Assembly: GCA_910574285.1 (NCBI GenBank)
Contig: CAJTAL010000010.1
Span: 1 to 64,000 of the forward strand
Direction of reading: 5' to 3'
Origin: Lachnospiraceae bacterium
GTDB lineage: Bacteria; Bacillota; Clostridia; Lachnospirales; Lachnospiraceae
DNA: 64,000 bases
Below, piece after piece: positions 1-7,834 of the stretch. Position numbers and translations under genes: made by a program. Each line of letters opens with the position of its first letter. Position 1 is the stretch's first letter. Under the pieces are notes generated by a model, which saw nothing but the letters and a program-made list of their open reading frames with translations, made no database searches and was not told the DNA's origin.

Positions 1-370
1 CCAAGGGGGAAGTCTGCCCTTTTTTCTCTCATCAAATATACTATTTGTTATATTCTGGTTAATTTAATGCTGTATTTTCACTACTGATACCATACCACTA
101 CTAAGTTGCTAACATTGATATATATATATATGCTTATTGAAATGCAAATTTGACATCCAATATAAAACCCAAAGTTTAAAAATCAATAGAACTCCAAATT
201 ATCTTCAGACAATGGATAATATTTAATTATCCTCTGTTTATAATGAATGAAATTTCTATGTCGAATACACTATGTGGCAGGGATCAAAGTGCAATACTAC
301 TGAAACTATCTGTTTTTGTTATTCATTACGGTAAGCATCAATCTGCCCATAAAAAACCATAAAAACTCCG
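1..370. other. Intergenic stretch, no gene recognised
   Basis: AT-rich DNA with no convincing reading frame on either strand. An ATATAT run lies near 118-130. At 3-27 a five-pair stem (AAGGG/CCCTT) followed by a T run could be the tail terminator of a gene lying before the window, but the stem is too short to be sure. Nothing else can be supported. Confidence 0.5.
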
Positions 371-399
371 TTGATTCAGAGTACATTTCAGGGTACAAT
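371..399 (+). promoter_or_regulatory. Candidate sigma-A promoter
   Basis: TTGATT, then a 17-base spacer, then TACAAT. It reads toward the repeat-bearing small frame at 459 and toward the terminator at 839-880, so the three could form one short transcription unit. Judged by eye only. Confidence 0.45.
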
Positions 400-458
400 A
401 GCTATAAAGTCATATATCTTTTGTGAGTGGCCTATAAATATTAGGGGTCAATACGCAA

Positions 459-605
459 ATGAAGGAAAACCATAAATGCATGAACATAGAGATTCACACT
501 ACAGAGATTTACGCTACAGAGATTAATACCACAGAGATTCACACTATAGAGATTCACACTATAGAGATTCACACTACAGTAAGTACAGCCGACACAGAAG
601 CCTGA
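459..605 (+). CDS. Possible 48-aa pentapeptide-repeat peptide
   Basis: A short open frame from ATG 459 to TGA 603-605. After a short start (MKENHKCMNI) it reads six units of the form EIHTT, EIYAT or EINTT, then VSTADTEA. It follows a candidate promoter (371-399). The only ribosome-site candidate is AGGGG about 12 bases upstream, which is weak. No family is recognised. It may be a real small protein, a gene remnant, or chance translation of a 15-bp repeat, since a repeat whose length is a multiple of three keeps any open frame open. The opposite strand is also open across the repeat, so coding is unproven. Confidence 0.25.
   Translation: MKENHKCMNIEIHTTEIYATEINTTEIHTIEIHTIEIHTTVSTADTEA
489..578 (+). 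repeat. Six tandem copies of a 15-bp repeat
   Basis: Units at 489, 504, 519, 534, 549 and 564 with consensus GAGATTCACACTACA. The second and third differ at several bases. There are no spacers, so it is not a CRISPR array. The unit shares GAGAT and about 10 of 15 bases with the repeat inside the nuclease-like gene at 55896-56045. Confidence 0.9.
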
Positions 606-675
606 TATGATAAGAGGGTAAAACACCTGTTCAGTAATAGGATTATACAGGAGCATATCCTGATAAAGACGGTTA

Positions 676-741
676 ATAAATTTCAAGGTATTGCTTCAGG
701 GATGTTGTGCAATATAATTGAAGTAATACCTTGAAATTTAT
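676..741. repeat. 23-bp inverted repeat with 20-base loop
   Basis: Arms 676-698 and 719-741 match as inverted copies with one mismatch; the core is TTTCAAGGTATTGCTTCA. No T run follows, so it is not a plain terminator. It lies about 180 bases from the end of the tyrosine recombinase gene. It may be an RNA hairpin or a recombinase site. A 33-codon open frame without a start codon (to TGA near 841) follows and may be a gene remnant. Confidence 0.75.
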
Positions 742-838
742 CAGCAGTCAGCATAGTTCCGGTAGAAGCGGAACTGACTGATGCAGCAGAAGATAAAAAC
801 GGACAACGAAATAACAACAACGAAATAACAATAGCGGT

Positions 839-880
839 AAAGCAGTGAACACGATTCAAAAAGGGTTCACTGCTTTTTTT
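839..880 (+). terminator. Rho-independent terminator
   Basis: AAAGCAGTGAAC pairs with GTTCACTGCTTT across a 14-base loop and runs into eight T residues. It is oriented for rightward transcription and lies between the short unit at 371-605 and the convergent recombinase gene. Confidence 0.8.
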
Positions 881-917
881 CAAGGAAGGCGAAGAGAGTA
901 TAGCCATGTCTTTAACA

Positions 918-1838
918 TTAATTTAGATGCATAAAGTTTCGAGGATGTTTGGTTGTCAGGATATTATTCTGCTTTGCCATGGAGACGCTTGTATATATTT
1001 CAGTTGTTTTGATTGAGCTGTGGCCAAGCATTTTTTGTATATATCTGATATCAACGTCGGCTTCCAACAGCAAGGTGGCAAATGAATGGCGGAACATATG
1101 CGGGGTGATATGCATATCGATCATAGCCAGTTTTAAATATTTCACGATCATAGCCCGTACAGATTGCTCTGAATACCGCTGATGGAGGCGATTGATAAAA
1201 AACCACCCGGTGGAGAGAATATCTGTCTGAAAAGCTGTATAATATTCGGACACCACTTTTTTGACGTCATCATTGCCGATCTGGATCAGGCGTTCTTTGG
1301 AACCTTTTCCGTAAATGATTATTTTGTAGGATACCAGATCTACTTGCTGCAATCGTAAAGCGCATAGTTCTGAGATTCTGACACCTGTGGAAAAGAGCAG
1401 TTCAATGATAGTGATGTCACGAAGGACTGCATTATATTGATAGGTTGTACCGGCGAGCGACTTTTGTCTATACATTGTGGAAATAAAGTCAGCAATCGTA
1501 GCTTCCGGTATCGTGCGGGGCAGTATCTGTGGTTCCTTGAATTTTACGTTGATCTTGTCAAAAGGATTCAGGGCGATAATTTCCTCATAAATCAAATGGT
1601 GAAAGAAAGCTTTTAAAGCGGCGATCTTTCGTTTGGTAGTCCGGGGCTTATACTGGTCATGGAGAGATGAGATATAATCGTTTATAGCAGTTTTATCTTC
1701 AAAATTGGGGTATTCCAGCATAAATTCCTGGAATTGCGTCAGATCAATGCGGTAGGCTTTCAGCGTCTTCTTGTCCAGCTTTTTGATAGATTCACAGTTT
1801 TTCATGTAATTTGCAATTAAAGTTTCTAATCTGCTCAT
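918..1838 (-). CDS. Tyrosine recombinase (XerC/D-like integrase)
   Basis: A 306-residue site-specific recombinase that cuts and rejoins DNA through a tyrosine-DNA intermediate. An N-terminal SAM-like core-binding domain (about 5-95) is followed by the catalytic domain. The catalytic residues are visible: Arg154 (TGVRISEL), His247 and Arg250 (HMFRHSF), His273 (LGHSS) and Tyr282 (EIYTS). Length and residue set fit an intact enzyme. AAGGAG precedes ATG 1838 by nine bases. No excisionase, relaxase or attachment site was seen nearby, so a mobile-element role is not supported. A 23-bp inverted repeat lies downstream at 676-741, which leaves room for a local inversion or resolution role. Such lone recombinases are common in gut Clostridia and their targets are usually unknown. 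Confidence 0.92.
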   Translation of the reverse strand: MSRLETLIANYMKNCESIKKLDKKTLKAYRIDLTQFQEFMLEYPNFEDKTAINDYISSLHDQYKPRTTKRKIAALKAFFHHLIYEEIIALNPFDKINVKFKEPQILPRTIPEATIADFISTMYRQKSLAGTTYQYNAVLRDITIIELLFSTGVRISELCALRLQQVDLVSYKIIIYGKGSKERLIQIGNDDVKKVVSEYYTAFQTDILSTGWFFINRLHQRYSEQSVRAMIVKYLKLAMIDMHITPHMFRHSFATLLLEADVDIRYIQKMLGHSSIKTTEIYTSVSMAKQNNILTTKHPRNFMHLN

Positions 1839-2219
1839 AAATGGATACTCCTTAGTTTTTTATACTAATTATGAGTACCCGTCTATGAAATGTCGACTAT
1901 TTTATTCTTTAGGGAAAAATTCGATAAACATTTCAATGTTTATTTGCACTGCCATTACCAGCCGGCACGCTGCAGGATATATGCAGGATATATGCATGAT
2001 ATATGAATCTGGAATCCCTTGAGAAAAACTATTTTTTAGGGTATACTAAATATAAGAATATAATATAAGAATATAATTTAAGTAAAGTAAAGAGATTTAT
2101 GCAACGCTGTACTAATGAACTGACATGTTCATTAGTTTGATTTCTGGCTGGATGTACTGGGATGACAGATAGAATTACCAGAGTTCTGTCACGATTCAAA
2201 TGAGAAAAGGGTGTCTGTC
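1839..2219. other. Intergenic region with three 11-bp repeats
   Basis: Divergent control region between the recombinase and crcB. It holds three tandem 11-bp units at 1972-2004 (GCAGGATATAT twice, then GCATGATATAT) and an AT-rich run at 2040-2080. No fluoride riboswitch core was recognised before crcB. Confidence 0.6.
2111..2136. promoter_or_regulatory. Perfect 10-bp dyad upstream of crcB
   Basis: ACTAATGAAC pairs perfectly with GTTCATTAGT across a six-base loop, about 85 bases before the crcB start. It could be an operator or an AT-rich attenuator stem. Confidence 0.4.
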
Positions 2220-2591
2220 ATGATAGAGTGTATTATTGTCGGGGCCGGCGGATTTGTAGGAGCGGTCTGCAGATATTTGATCGGGATGATCCCATTGAAA
2301 GAGGGGTGTGCATTTCCAATCAAAACATTAATGATAAATATAGTAGGATCTTTTATGATCGGAATTGTGGTTGCTTTGGCATCGGAAACAGATTTTCTGA
2401 ATCCCAGAACTGTATTATTTCTGAAGGTCGGGATATGCGGAGGCTTTACTACGTTTTCCTTTTTTACATTAGAGTCGGCGGACTTGATAAAAAGCGGGAA
2501 AATGCAGCTTGCTGTCATTTATACGATCCTGAGTATTATACTTGGAGTACTGGCCGTATTCGCAGGCCAGGGAATCGTCAGAAAGGGATAA
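2220..2591 (+). CDS. crcB: Fluoride ion channel CrcB/Fluc
   Basis: Small membrane protein of 123 residues that exports fluoride as a dual-topology dimer. The family hallmarks are visible: a glycine-rich first helix (GAGGFVGAVCRYL), NIVGSFMIG in the second segment and the CGGFTTFSFF pore motif in the third, with a fourth hydrophobic segment at the end. ATG 2220 is chosen because AAAAGG sits nine bases before it and the protein then begins as CrcB proteins do; a GTG at 2211 is the alternative. Only one copy is present. Single-gene Fluc channels form homodimers, whereas many Bacillota carry two adjacent copies. Confidence 0.93.
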   Translation: MIECIIVGAGGFVGAVCRYLIGMIPLKEGCAFPIKTLMINIVGSFMIGIVVALASETDFLNPRTVLFLKVGICGGFTTFSFFTLESADLIKSGKMQLAVIYTILSIILGVLAVFAGQGIVRKG

Positions 2592-2658
2592 GGGAATTCC
2601 TGTGACTGCAAAGCAGATGAGTTGACAGGATAAATGAATATAAGGGGGGGAGAACGTG

Positions 2659-3330
2659 ATGATCAATAGGGAGGATATGCTGGAACTGACCAGACGAATG
2701 ACGCCGGCCCGGACATCCATGACGAGGGTTGCCGGGTGTTACATAGACCGGGACGGGGAGTTTGACGGAAGCTTTAATACCAATTTTCTGAAGCTTTCCG
2801 GTTCCGATAAGGCGAAGAACCTAAAACTGGCAAAGACGGTGCCTTTTTCTGATACCAATAAGAATCTGAAGAAATATGAGTTTGCACCGAATGCGCAGAA
2901 ACCGGGAAGCATGTGGCAGTTACTTATGGCAATGAAAGAATGCGGACTGAAGAACGACGCCTTGATGGATACCTTTTATGACGTGATCATGGAGCGTTAT
3001 CAGGCGGATTCTGAATATGCCGTCCTGATATTCCATGATCGCTATGATATTCCGGTGAAGGCATCGGATAAGGAGCGGCTGGGAGAATCTGAGGAAATGT
3101 TTGAATTTCTGATCTGTGTGATCTGCCCGCTTTCAGGGGAATATGAGCCGGGAGAGCCGGAATGTGGATTTCTGTTTCCGGCATTTACAGAGCGGAGCGG
3201 GGACCTGAATCATGTGAATGTCTATCAGAAGAATCCGGACAGACCGCATATGGAATTGGCAGGAAAGATTCTGGGAGCAGAGCAAATGAACGTACTTAGT
3301 GAGAAAAGGGAAATTAAGCAGAAATTATGA
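2659..3330 (+). CDS. DUF4317 family protein, short version
   Basis: A 223-residue protein like the N-terminal part of DUF4317 proteins, whose function is unknown. Family features seen are the start (LTRRMTPARTSMTRVAGCYID), an acidic helical middle, VLIFHDRYDIPVKASDKE, FLICVICPLS and GFLFPAFTERSGDLNHV. From memory, family members run to nearly 400 residues, so the C-terminal part appears to be missing. The stop at 3328-3330 comes just after the conserved region, which suggests truncation or a compact subtype. ATG 2659 follows a run of G residues by eight bases; a GTG lies at 2656. The next gene starts 11 bases downstream, so the two are probably co-transcribed. Confidence 0.75.
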   Translation: MINREDMLELTRRMTPARTSMTRVAGCYIDRDGEFDGSFNTNFLKLSGSDKAKNLKLAKTVPFSDTNKNLKKYEFAPNAQKPGSMWQLLMAMKECGLKNDALMDTFYDVIMERYQADSEYAVLIFHDRYDIPVKASDKERLGESEEMFEFLICVICPLSGEYEPGEPECGFLFPAFTERSGDLNHVNVYQKNPDRPHMELAGKILGAEQMNVLSEKREIKQKL

Positions 3331-3341
3331 AGGAGGATACT

Positions 3342-3941
3342 ATGGATTTAACATGTTTTAAGTGGATACGGCAGCCGAAAAGCTATCATATTGACAATAA
3401 TAGAGTGGAAATCGTCACAGCGCCGCACACCGATTTGTGGCAGAGAACTTATTATCATTTTCAAAATGATAATGCACCGGTTCTGCAAATGGAGACGGAC
3501 GAAAAGTATTTCAGTTTTATAGTGAAAACAGATTTCTCTGGAAGCCATCACCGTTTTGACCAGTGCGGTATTGTTATGTATCTGGATAGTGAAAACTGGC
3601 TGAAAGGTTCCGTTGAATATGAAAATGAGGATTTTCAGCATTTGGGCAGCGTTGTCACGAACGGTGGATATTCTGATTGGGCAACTACCGCTATTTCTGC
3701 AGATATAAAATCTATGTGGTATCGTTTTAGCAGGAGGGAAGACGATTACTGTATTGAATGTTCTGAGGATGGGGTGAATTTTAGTCAGATGCGCATTTGC
3801 CATATGGGAAAAGGAAACGGTAAGATCCAGTTCGGGATCTACGCCTGTTCACCTGAAGATTCTTCGTTCAAAGCTGTCTTTACTGATCTGGAATTAACTG
3901 AATGTCAGTGGAAAGCGCATGACGGGCAGCAACCGGATTAA
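3342..3941 (+). CDS. DUF1349 (concanavalin A-like) protein
   Basis: A 199-residue soluble protein of the DUF1349 family, which folds as a lectin-like beta sandwich. Recognisable parts are TDLWQRTYYHF near the start, then strands such as FSFIVKTDF, the aromatic DQCGIVMYLD and ENWLKGSVEYEN, a VTNGGYSDWAT turn and a closing FGIYACSP strand. No signal peptide is present, so it is probably cytoplasmic. AAGGAGG lies directly before ATG 3342; an in-frame ATG at 3327 is less likely. It sits just behind the shortened DUF4317 gene. Family members may bind or act on carbohydrate, but the substrate is unknown. Confidence 0.8.
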   Translation: MDLTCFKWIRQPKSYHIDNNRVEIVTAPHTDLWQRTYYHFQNDNAPVLQMETDEKYFSFIVKTDFSGSHHRFDQCGIVMYLDSENWLKGSVEYENEDFQHLGSVVTNGGYSDWATTAISADIKSMWYRFSRREDDYCIECSEDGVNFSQMRICHMGKGNGKIQFGIYACSPEDSSFKAVFTDLELTECQWKAHDGQQPD

Positions 3942-3990
3942 AACCAATGCAGGAAAAGCAGATGGCTGCAAATAAGCTGTAAAGAATTAG

Positions 3991-4090
3991 AAAAAGCGGA
4001 AGCGGTGGAGGCATTTTTACCGACAGACTTAAGAAATATAAGACGGGTAAAGGAGCTATACAGCTTTCTTATAATGCCCCCTGCCGCTTT
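3991..4090. terminator. Long imperfect stem between convergent genes
   Basis: AAAGCGG...GGAGGCATT at 3992-4013 pairs with AATGCCCCCTGCCGCTTT at 4073-4090. A smaller stem (AGCTATACAGCT) sits in the loop. A T run at 4013-4017 and the position between two convergent genes suggest a two-way terminator. The pairing is imperfect. Confidence 0.45.
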
Positions 4091-4097
4091 CGGCGCA

Positions 4098-4541
4098 TTA
4101 ATGTGCAGTATCTACATATGCAATACTGGAATCTCCCTTCTGAGCTTGTTCTAGCACGGCATCCATTAGTTTTTGAAAAGAACCGTAAGATGAGGTAGCG
4201 CCGCTTAAAGCGTCTATCTCATCTTTGCCCTGGCCTTCCAGAAACTGACCTGCATAATAACGGGTGTACTCATTTGGATAAGTATCTGTAGAATGAAGCA
4301 TATTCTGCATATAGACGTTATCCCAGCTTTTAATAAAGCCGCTGGGGTTTTCGGCATTATACTCTACAGAAACAATATTTCCGCCTTTGACCATGATCGT
4401 GATATATTCTTTCCAACCAAAGTTGTATTCTGAAGCCTGGGCCGTATAGTAGCCGTCGTGAAGACCTTCTGTTTTGCCGCAGCCTGTCAGCGCTAAGGAC
4501 AGTAACAGCATAAGACACATTCTGCAAAATATCCGTTTCAT
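4098..4541 (-). CDS. FMN-binding lipoprotein
   Basis: A 147-residue exported lipoprotein with an FMN-binding domain. The signal peptide ends in a lipobox (LALTGC, about residues 16-21). The domain carries the flavinylation motif DALSGATSS (about 110-118), in which a threonine takes FMN through a phosphoester bond laid down by an ApbE-type transferase in related proteins. No apbE gene is in the window. The chemoreceptor gene ends five bases upstream, so the two are very likely one operon. The protein probably carries electrons or senses redox state outside the membrane, but the partner is unknown. Confidence 0.85.
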   Translation of the reverse strand: MKRIFCRMCLMLLLSLALTGCGKTEGLHDGYYTAQASEYNFGWKEYITIMVKGGNIVSVEYNAENPSGFIKSWDNVYMQNMLHSTDTYPNEYTRYYAGQFLEGQGKDEIDALSGATSSYGSFQKLMDAVLEQAQKGDSSIAYVDTAH

Positions 4542-4546
4542 CTATT

Positions 4547-6553
4547 TCAATCCTCCTTCAGAATAAAGTTTTTAACCTGAGCCTGGAGTTTCTCAGCCTC
4601 CTGCGCCAGAAGTCCGCTGGACTGTTCTGTTCCTTCTGCATTCTGCAGATTCCGGTCGGCGATAGCGGAAATGGTTTCAATCCGTTCTTCCATAGAAGAC
4701 AGCGCATTCTCCTGTCCCTCCACTGCGGCAACCAGCCGATCCGATATCTCACTGATCTGAGCAGAAACATCGGAGATGGCTTTAAGGGAGCTTGCAGTGT
4801 CTGCATTCAGGTCCACACCCGTTCGGATGATGTTTCTTGTATTTTCAATCATTTCAGTGGCGCTCTGAGCAGCCTCGGCGCTTTTAACTGCCAGATCCTG
4901 AACCTCGTTGGCCACTACGGCAAATCCGCTGCCGGCATTTCCGGCCCGTGCTGCTTCTACCGATGCATTCAGCGCCAGAATATTCGTCTGGAAAGAGATA
5001 TCCTCAATAGCCTTGGCGATTTTTGTAATCTCTAATGCATTGGAGCTGATGTTATCCATAGCTTTGGACAGAGCCGCCATCTGTGTATTCGCTTCCTTAA
5101 TACACTGCGCGATTTCTTCGGTTTTATTCCGTGTCTGGCTGCTGCTCTCCATAACATCGGCCAGCCGATTCTTTACATGAACCACCTCATTGATCAGTTC
5201 TTCTGTAGACTGGTTCTGCTCCAAAGAGGCGTGGTGCAGCTCGCCGGATTGCCCGCTCAACTCTTCTGCCATATTGGCAAGGCGAACGGCGGCGGTGCGG
5301 AAGCCAGAGATAGTCTCGTCCATGGATCGGAGAATGGAGTTCAGACTGTCACGTATCAGAGTAAAATCACCTTTATAATCCATCTGCGGTTCGGTTTTCA
5401 GATTACCGTCTGCGACCTGCGCCAGTACTTGACGGATATCCAATATGTATTGATTGACGCTTTCTACCGTGTCGTTGAGAGTCATGGCCATAAGTTCCAG
5501 TTCATCTCTGGAGTGGACGGAAACGACCTCTGTATGCAGATCACCGTCAGAAAGCAGGACCATACGTTCTGTAACGCTTTTTACAGGGCGTGAAATCGAG
5601 CGGGCCAGACGCAGAACAAGCAGAATAGATACAATCAGTACTGCCAGATTGGATAAAGCCGATACCAGCATCGCCCCATTAATGAAATGATTATAATCTG
5701 ATTTCGGAATCTGGATGACCAGCGACCATTGTGTACCCCTGATAGGCGAAAAGGCTGTCAGCATCTTCTTTCCGTCGACGGGCAATTCGATGGCGCCTGT
5801 CTCATCTGTGGTTATCCTGGCGACTGCGTCTTCATTTCCGCCATTAATCTGGGAAAGCGTGTTTTCTGAGAGAACCTGAGATTCGTCCGGATGGCCCGTG
5901 ATAATCCCGTCATGGTTTACCATATAGGCCGTACTATTCTCACCCAGGTTTATACTGTTGATAATATCGCTTAAGGTATCATATTTATAAACCCCGACCA
6001 CATACATAGAAGTTTCTCCGTTTTCTTTTACCGGCATGCCCATCGTAATGCCAAGATTACCCTGAAAGATTGTAGAAGGGTCGGTGGTCAGATTGTCTGT
6101 CTCCAGAAGCAGTGAAAAAAAGCTGCTGTCAAGGCTTTCAGGTGCATCTTTTATACCCTGCAGAAGATTTCCTTCCAGGTCATAAAGAGCGATCGTGTAC
6201 AGCTCGTAGATCTCAGCGGCTTCGGAGAGAACTTCTTCTCGGTTTTTTCGGATCAGTTCTGCATCCGCATCGTTACCGGCTGCGCCGTCCATTCGGGGAT
6301 CATCGGCAATTGTCATCATACGGTCTGCAAGCAGGTGGATATTTGCTTCCACTGTTTTTGCTGACTGACGTGCCATCGGCTGCAGGCTGTCCAGCAAGAT
6401 ATTGTTTGCGAGTGACTGCATGGCGAGCGCCATAAACACACAACATACTAAGACCAATACCAGAATGTTAAGAGTCGTGTTTTTTAAGATTCTTCCGTTG
6501 AGGCTTCGCTTCATTTTTGGTTGCGAAGTCTGGGGGTTATGTTCTTTTATCAT
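4547..6553 (-). CDS. Methyl-accepting chemotaxis protein
   Basis: A 668-residue chemoreceptor. One membrane segment is near residues 28-50. It is followed by a double-Cache-like extracytoplasmic sensor (about 55-285), a second membrane segment (about 290-312), a HAMP domain with a following HAMP-like linker and a long coiled-coil signalling domain. The kinase-binding tip is clear: [21 protein letters not shown] followed by [12 protein letters not shown]. It should relay a small-molecule signal to CheA/CheW, but none of the other che genes is here. The gene lies directly before the FMN-binding lipoprotein, which is an unusual partner and might present the signal or report redox state. Confidence 0.93.
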   Translation of the reverse strand: MIKEHNPQTSQPKMKRSLNGRILKNTTLNILVLVLVCCVFMALAMQSLANNILLDSLQPMARQSAKTVEANIHLLADRMMTIADDPRMDGAAGNDADAELIRKNREEVLSEAAEIYELYTIALYDLEGNLLQGIKDAPESLDSSFFSLLLETDNLTTDPSTIFQGNLGITMGMPVKENGETSMYVVGVYKYDTLSDIINSINLGENSTAYMVNHDGIITGHPDESQVLSENTLSQINGGNEDAVARITTDETGAIELPVDGKKMLTAFSPIRGTQWSLVIQIPKSDYNHFINGAMLVSALSNLAVLIVSILLVLRLARSISRPVKSVTERMVLLSDGDLHTEVVSVHSRDELELMAMTLNDTVESVNQYILDIRQVLAQVADGNLKTEPQMDYKGDFTLIRDSLNSILRSMDETISGFRTAAVRLANMAEELSGQSGELHHASLEQNQSTEELINEVVHVKNRLADVMESSSQTRNKTEEIAQCIKEANTQMAALSKAMDNISSNALEITKIAKAIEDISFQTNILALNASVEAARAGNAGSGFAVVANEVQDLAVKSAEAAQSATEMIENTRNIIRTGVDLNADTASSLKAISDVSAQISEISDRLVAAVEGQENALSSMEERIETISAIADRNLQNAEGTEQSSGLLAQEAEKLQAQVKNFILKED

Positions 6554-6755
6554 TTCCTTTCATCCTTTCCTGTCAGTTTTGAACATAAAAGACCACATAA
6601 AAAATACCGGCAGGGGCCAGAATGCCGCCGTAATTTCAAGGTATGGCAACTTCTGACAGTATAACATAACTCTCTATAGCATTTCAATACGTAAAGATCA
6701 TCACGCCGCGGAATAAAGACAAAAGTATGTATGAAAGTACGCCGAAATACAGGCA

Positions 6756-6794
6756 CAAAAAGCGACGGGAAATTACCCCGATTTCCCGTCGCTT
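6756..6794 (-). terminator. Rho-independent terminator of the DHH gene
   Basis: A perfect 14-pair stem (6760-6773 with 6781-6794, AAGCGACGGGAAAT) followed, in leftward reading, by a T run. It lies 40 bases after the DHH gene stop. Confidence 0.9.
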
Positions 6795-6833
6795 CATTAT
6801 GTGCAGCATTATTTTGCCGGCAAACAATCTCTG

Positions 6834-7760
6834 CTATTTATCTTTGTTTGCAAGCGCACTCAGTTCTTCAAGCATCTTTGGAAGCTCTGTGTCCATGTTT
6901 TCATTACTGAACTGACAGGTGCCGACCTTCTTGTGCCCGCCGCCGTTGTACTTCAGCATCAGGCTTCCGACATTAACGTCGGATGTTTTGTTCAGGATAC
7001 TGTAGCCTACTGCGGCAGAACAGCCCTGTCCGCCGCGTCCGCTGACGATCCACGCGGAGATGTTTTGCTCCGGATACATGCTGTATATCATGAAACGGTT
7101 GCCGGTATAGATTGGGTCAACATGCCTCAGATCGGTAATAATCAGATTGCCGTCGATCTTCGTATACCCGGATACCATCTCTTTGAACTTTTCTGTCTGC
7201 TCATTGTAGACCTCGATACGCTCCTGTACGTCGGGCAGAGCCAGGATCTCCTCGGTGGTCATAGTACGGCATGCTTCCATCAGCTTCTCCATCAGTTGAT
7301 AATTGGAAATGGAGAACTGTCTCCAGCGCCCCAGGCCGGTCCGGGGGTCCATCAGGAATCCGACCAGAATCCATCCCTTCGGATTCATAACCTCATCAAT
7401 TGTCAGATTGCCGGAGTCTACCTTATCAACCGCTTCCATCAGATCATCAAACTGTGGGAAACGTTCCCTTCCGCCGTAGTATTCATAGATGATCCGCGCG
7501 CAGGACGGGCAGATGCGGCTCTCCCCCTTGTATTTGCCTTCTAGCTCCAATCGTTCGTGTTCGCTGGAATGATGGTCAAACCAGAGTCCGCAGCCCTCGA
7601 CAAAAGGTACGTTGGCAAGGCAGTCATTCTCGCCGATATCCAGCAGTCCGTCTTGGATATCCTTTGGATGGGCAAATTTCCAGCAGTCAATGATACCCGC
7701 TTCCAGCAGCAGGGCTCCGCATGCCAGACCATCAAAATCGGAACGTGTTACTAATCTCAT
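6834..7760 (-). CDS. DHH-family phosphoesterase
   Basis: A 308-residue protein of the DHH/DHHA1 superfamily, whose members split phosphoester bonds in nanoRNA, cyclic dinucleotides or polyphosphate using two metal ions. Metal-binding motifs seen are TRSDFDGLACG (Asp8, Asp10), the DHH triad WFDHHSS (Asp62-His64), a further VDKVDSG aspartate near residue 140, and the GGGHKKVG glycine-histidine motif of DHHA1 near the end. Four cysteines (ICPSC and others) are scattered through it. ATG 7760 follows AAGGAGG by eight bases; a TTG at 7763 is the alternative. It is a single-gene unit with its own terminator. The exact substrate cannot be told from the sequence. Confidence 0.85.
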   Translation of the reverse strand: MRLVTRSDFDGLACGALLLEAGIIDCWKFAHPKDIQDGLLDIGENDCLANVPFVEGCGLWFDHHSSEHERLELEGKYKGESRICPSCARIIYEYYGGRERFPQFDDLMEAVDKVDSGNLTIDEVMNPKGWILVGFLMDPRTGLGRWRQFSISNYQLMEKLMEACRTMTTEEILALPDVQERIEVYNEQTEKFKEMVSGYTKIDGNLIITDLRHVDPIYTGNRFMIYSMYPEQNISAWIVSGRGGQGCSAAVGYSILNKTSDVNVGSLMLKYNGGGHKKVGTCQFSNENMDTELPKMLEELSALANKDK

Positions 7761-7834
7761 CAATATCTCCTCCTTGTATCGCTCTTATTAAATTCTGAAA
7801 CCAGGCACAAAAATTATGCCATTTTCTGCTGCTG

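Noticed and set aside
489-578. CRISPR-like array
   Set aside because: The 15-bp units abut with no spacers and no cas genes are nearby.
918-1838. Integrase of a prophage or integrative element
   Set aside because: No structural, conjugation or excision genes and no attachment repeats are visible nearby.
2040-2219. Fluoride riboswitch before crcB
   Set aside because: The conserved crcB-motif core could not be found in the leader; only a 10-bp dyad is present.
2228-2605. Second reading frame of 125 codons over crcB
   Set aside because: It lies in another frame of crcB, has no ribosome site and matches no family.
4908-5690. Several plus-strand frames inside the chemoreceptor gene
   Set aside because: They are antisense to a strongly conserved signalling domain and show no features of their own.
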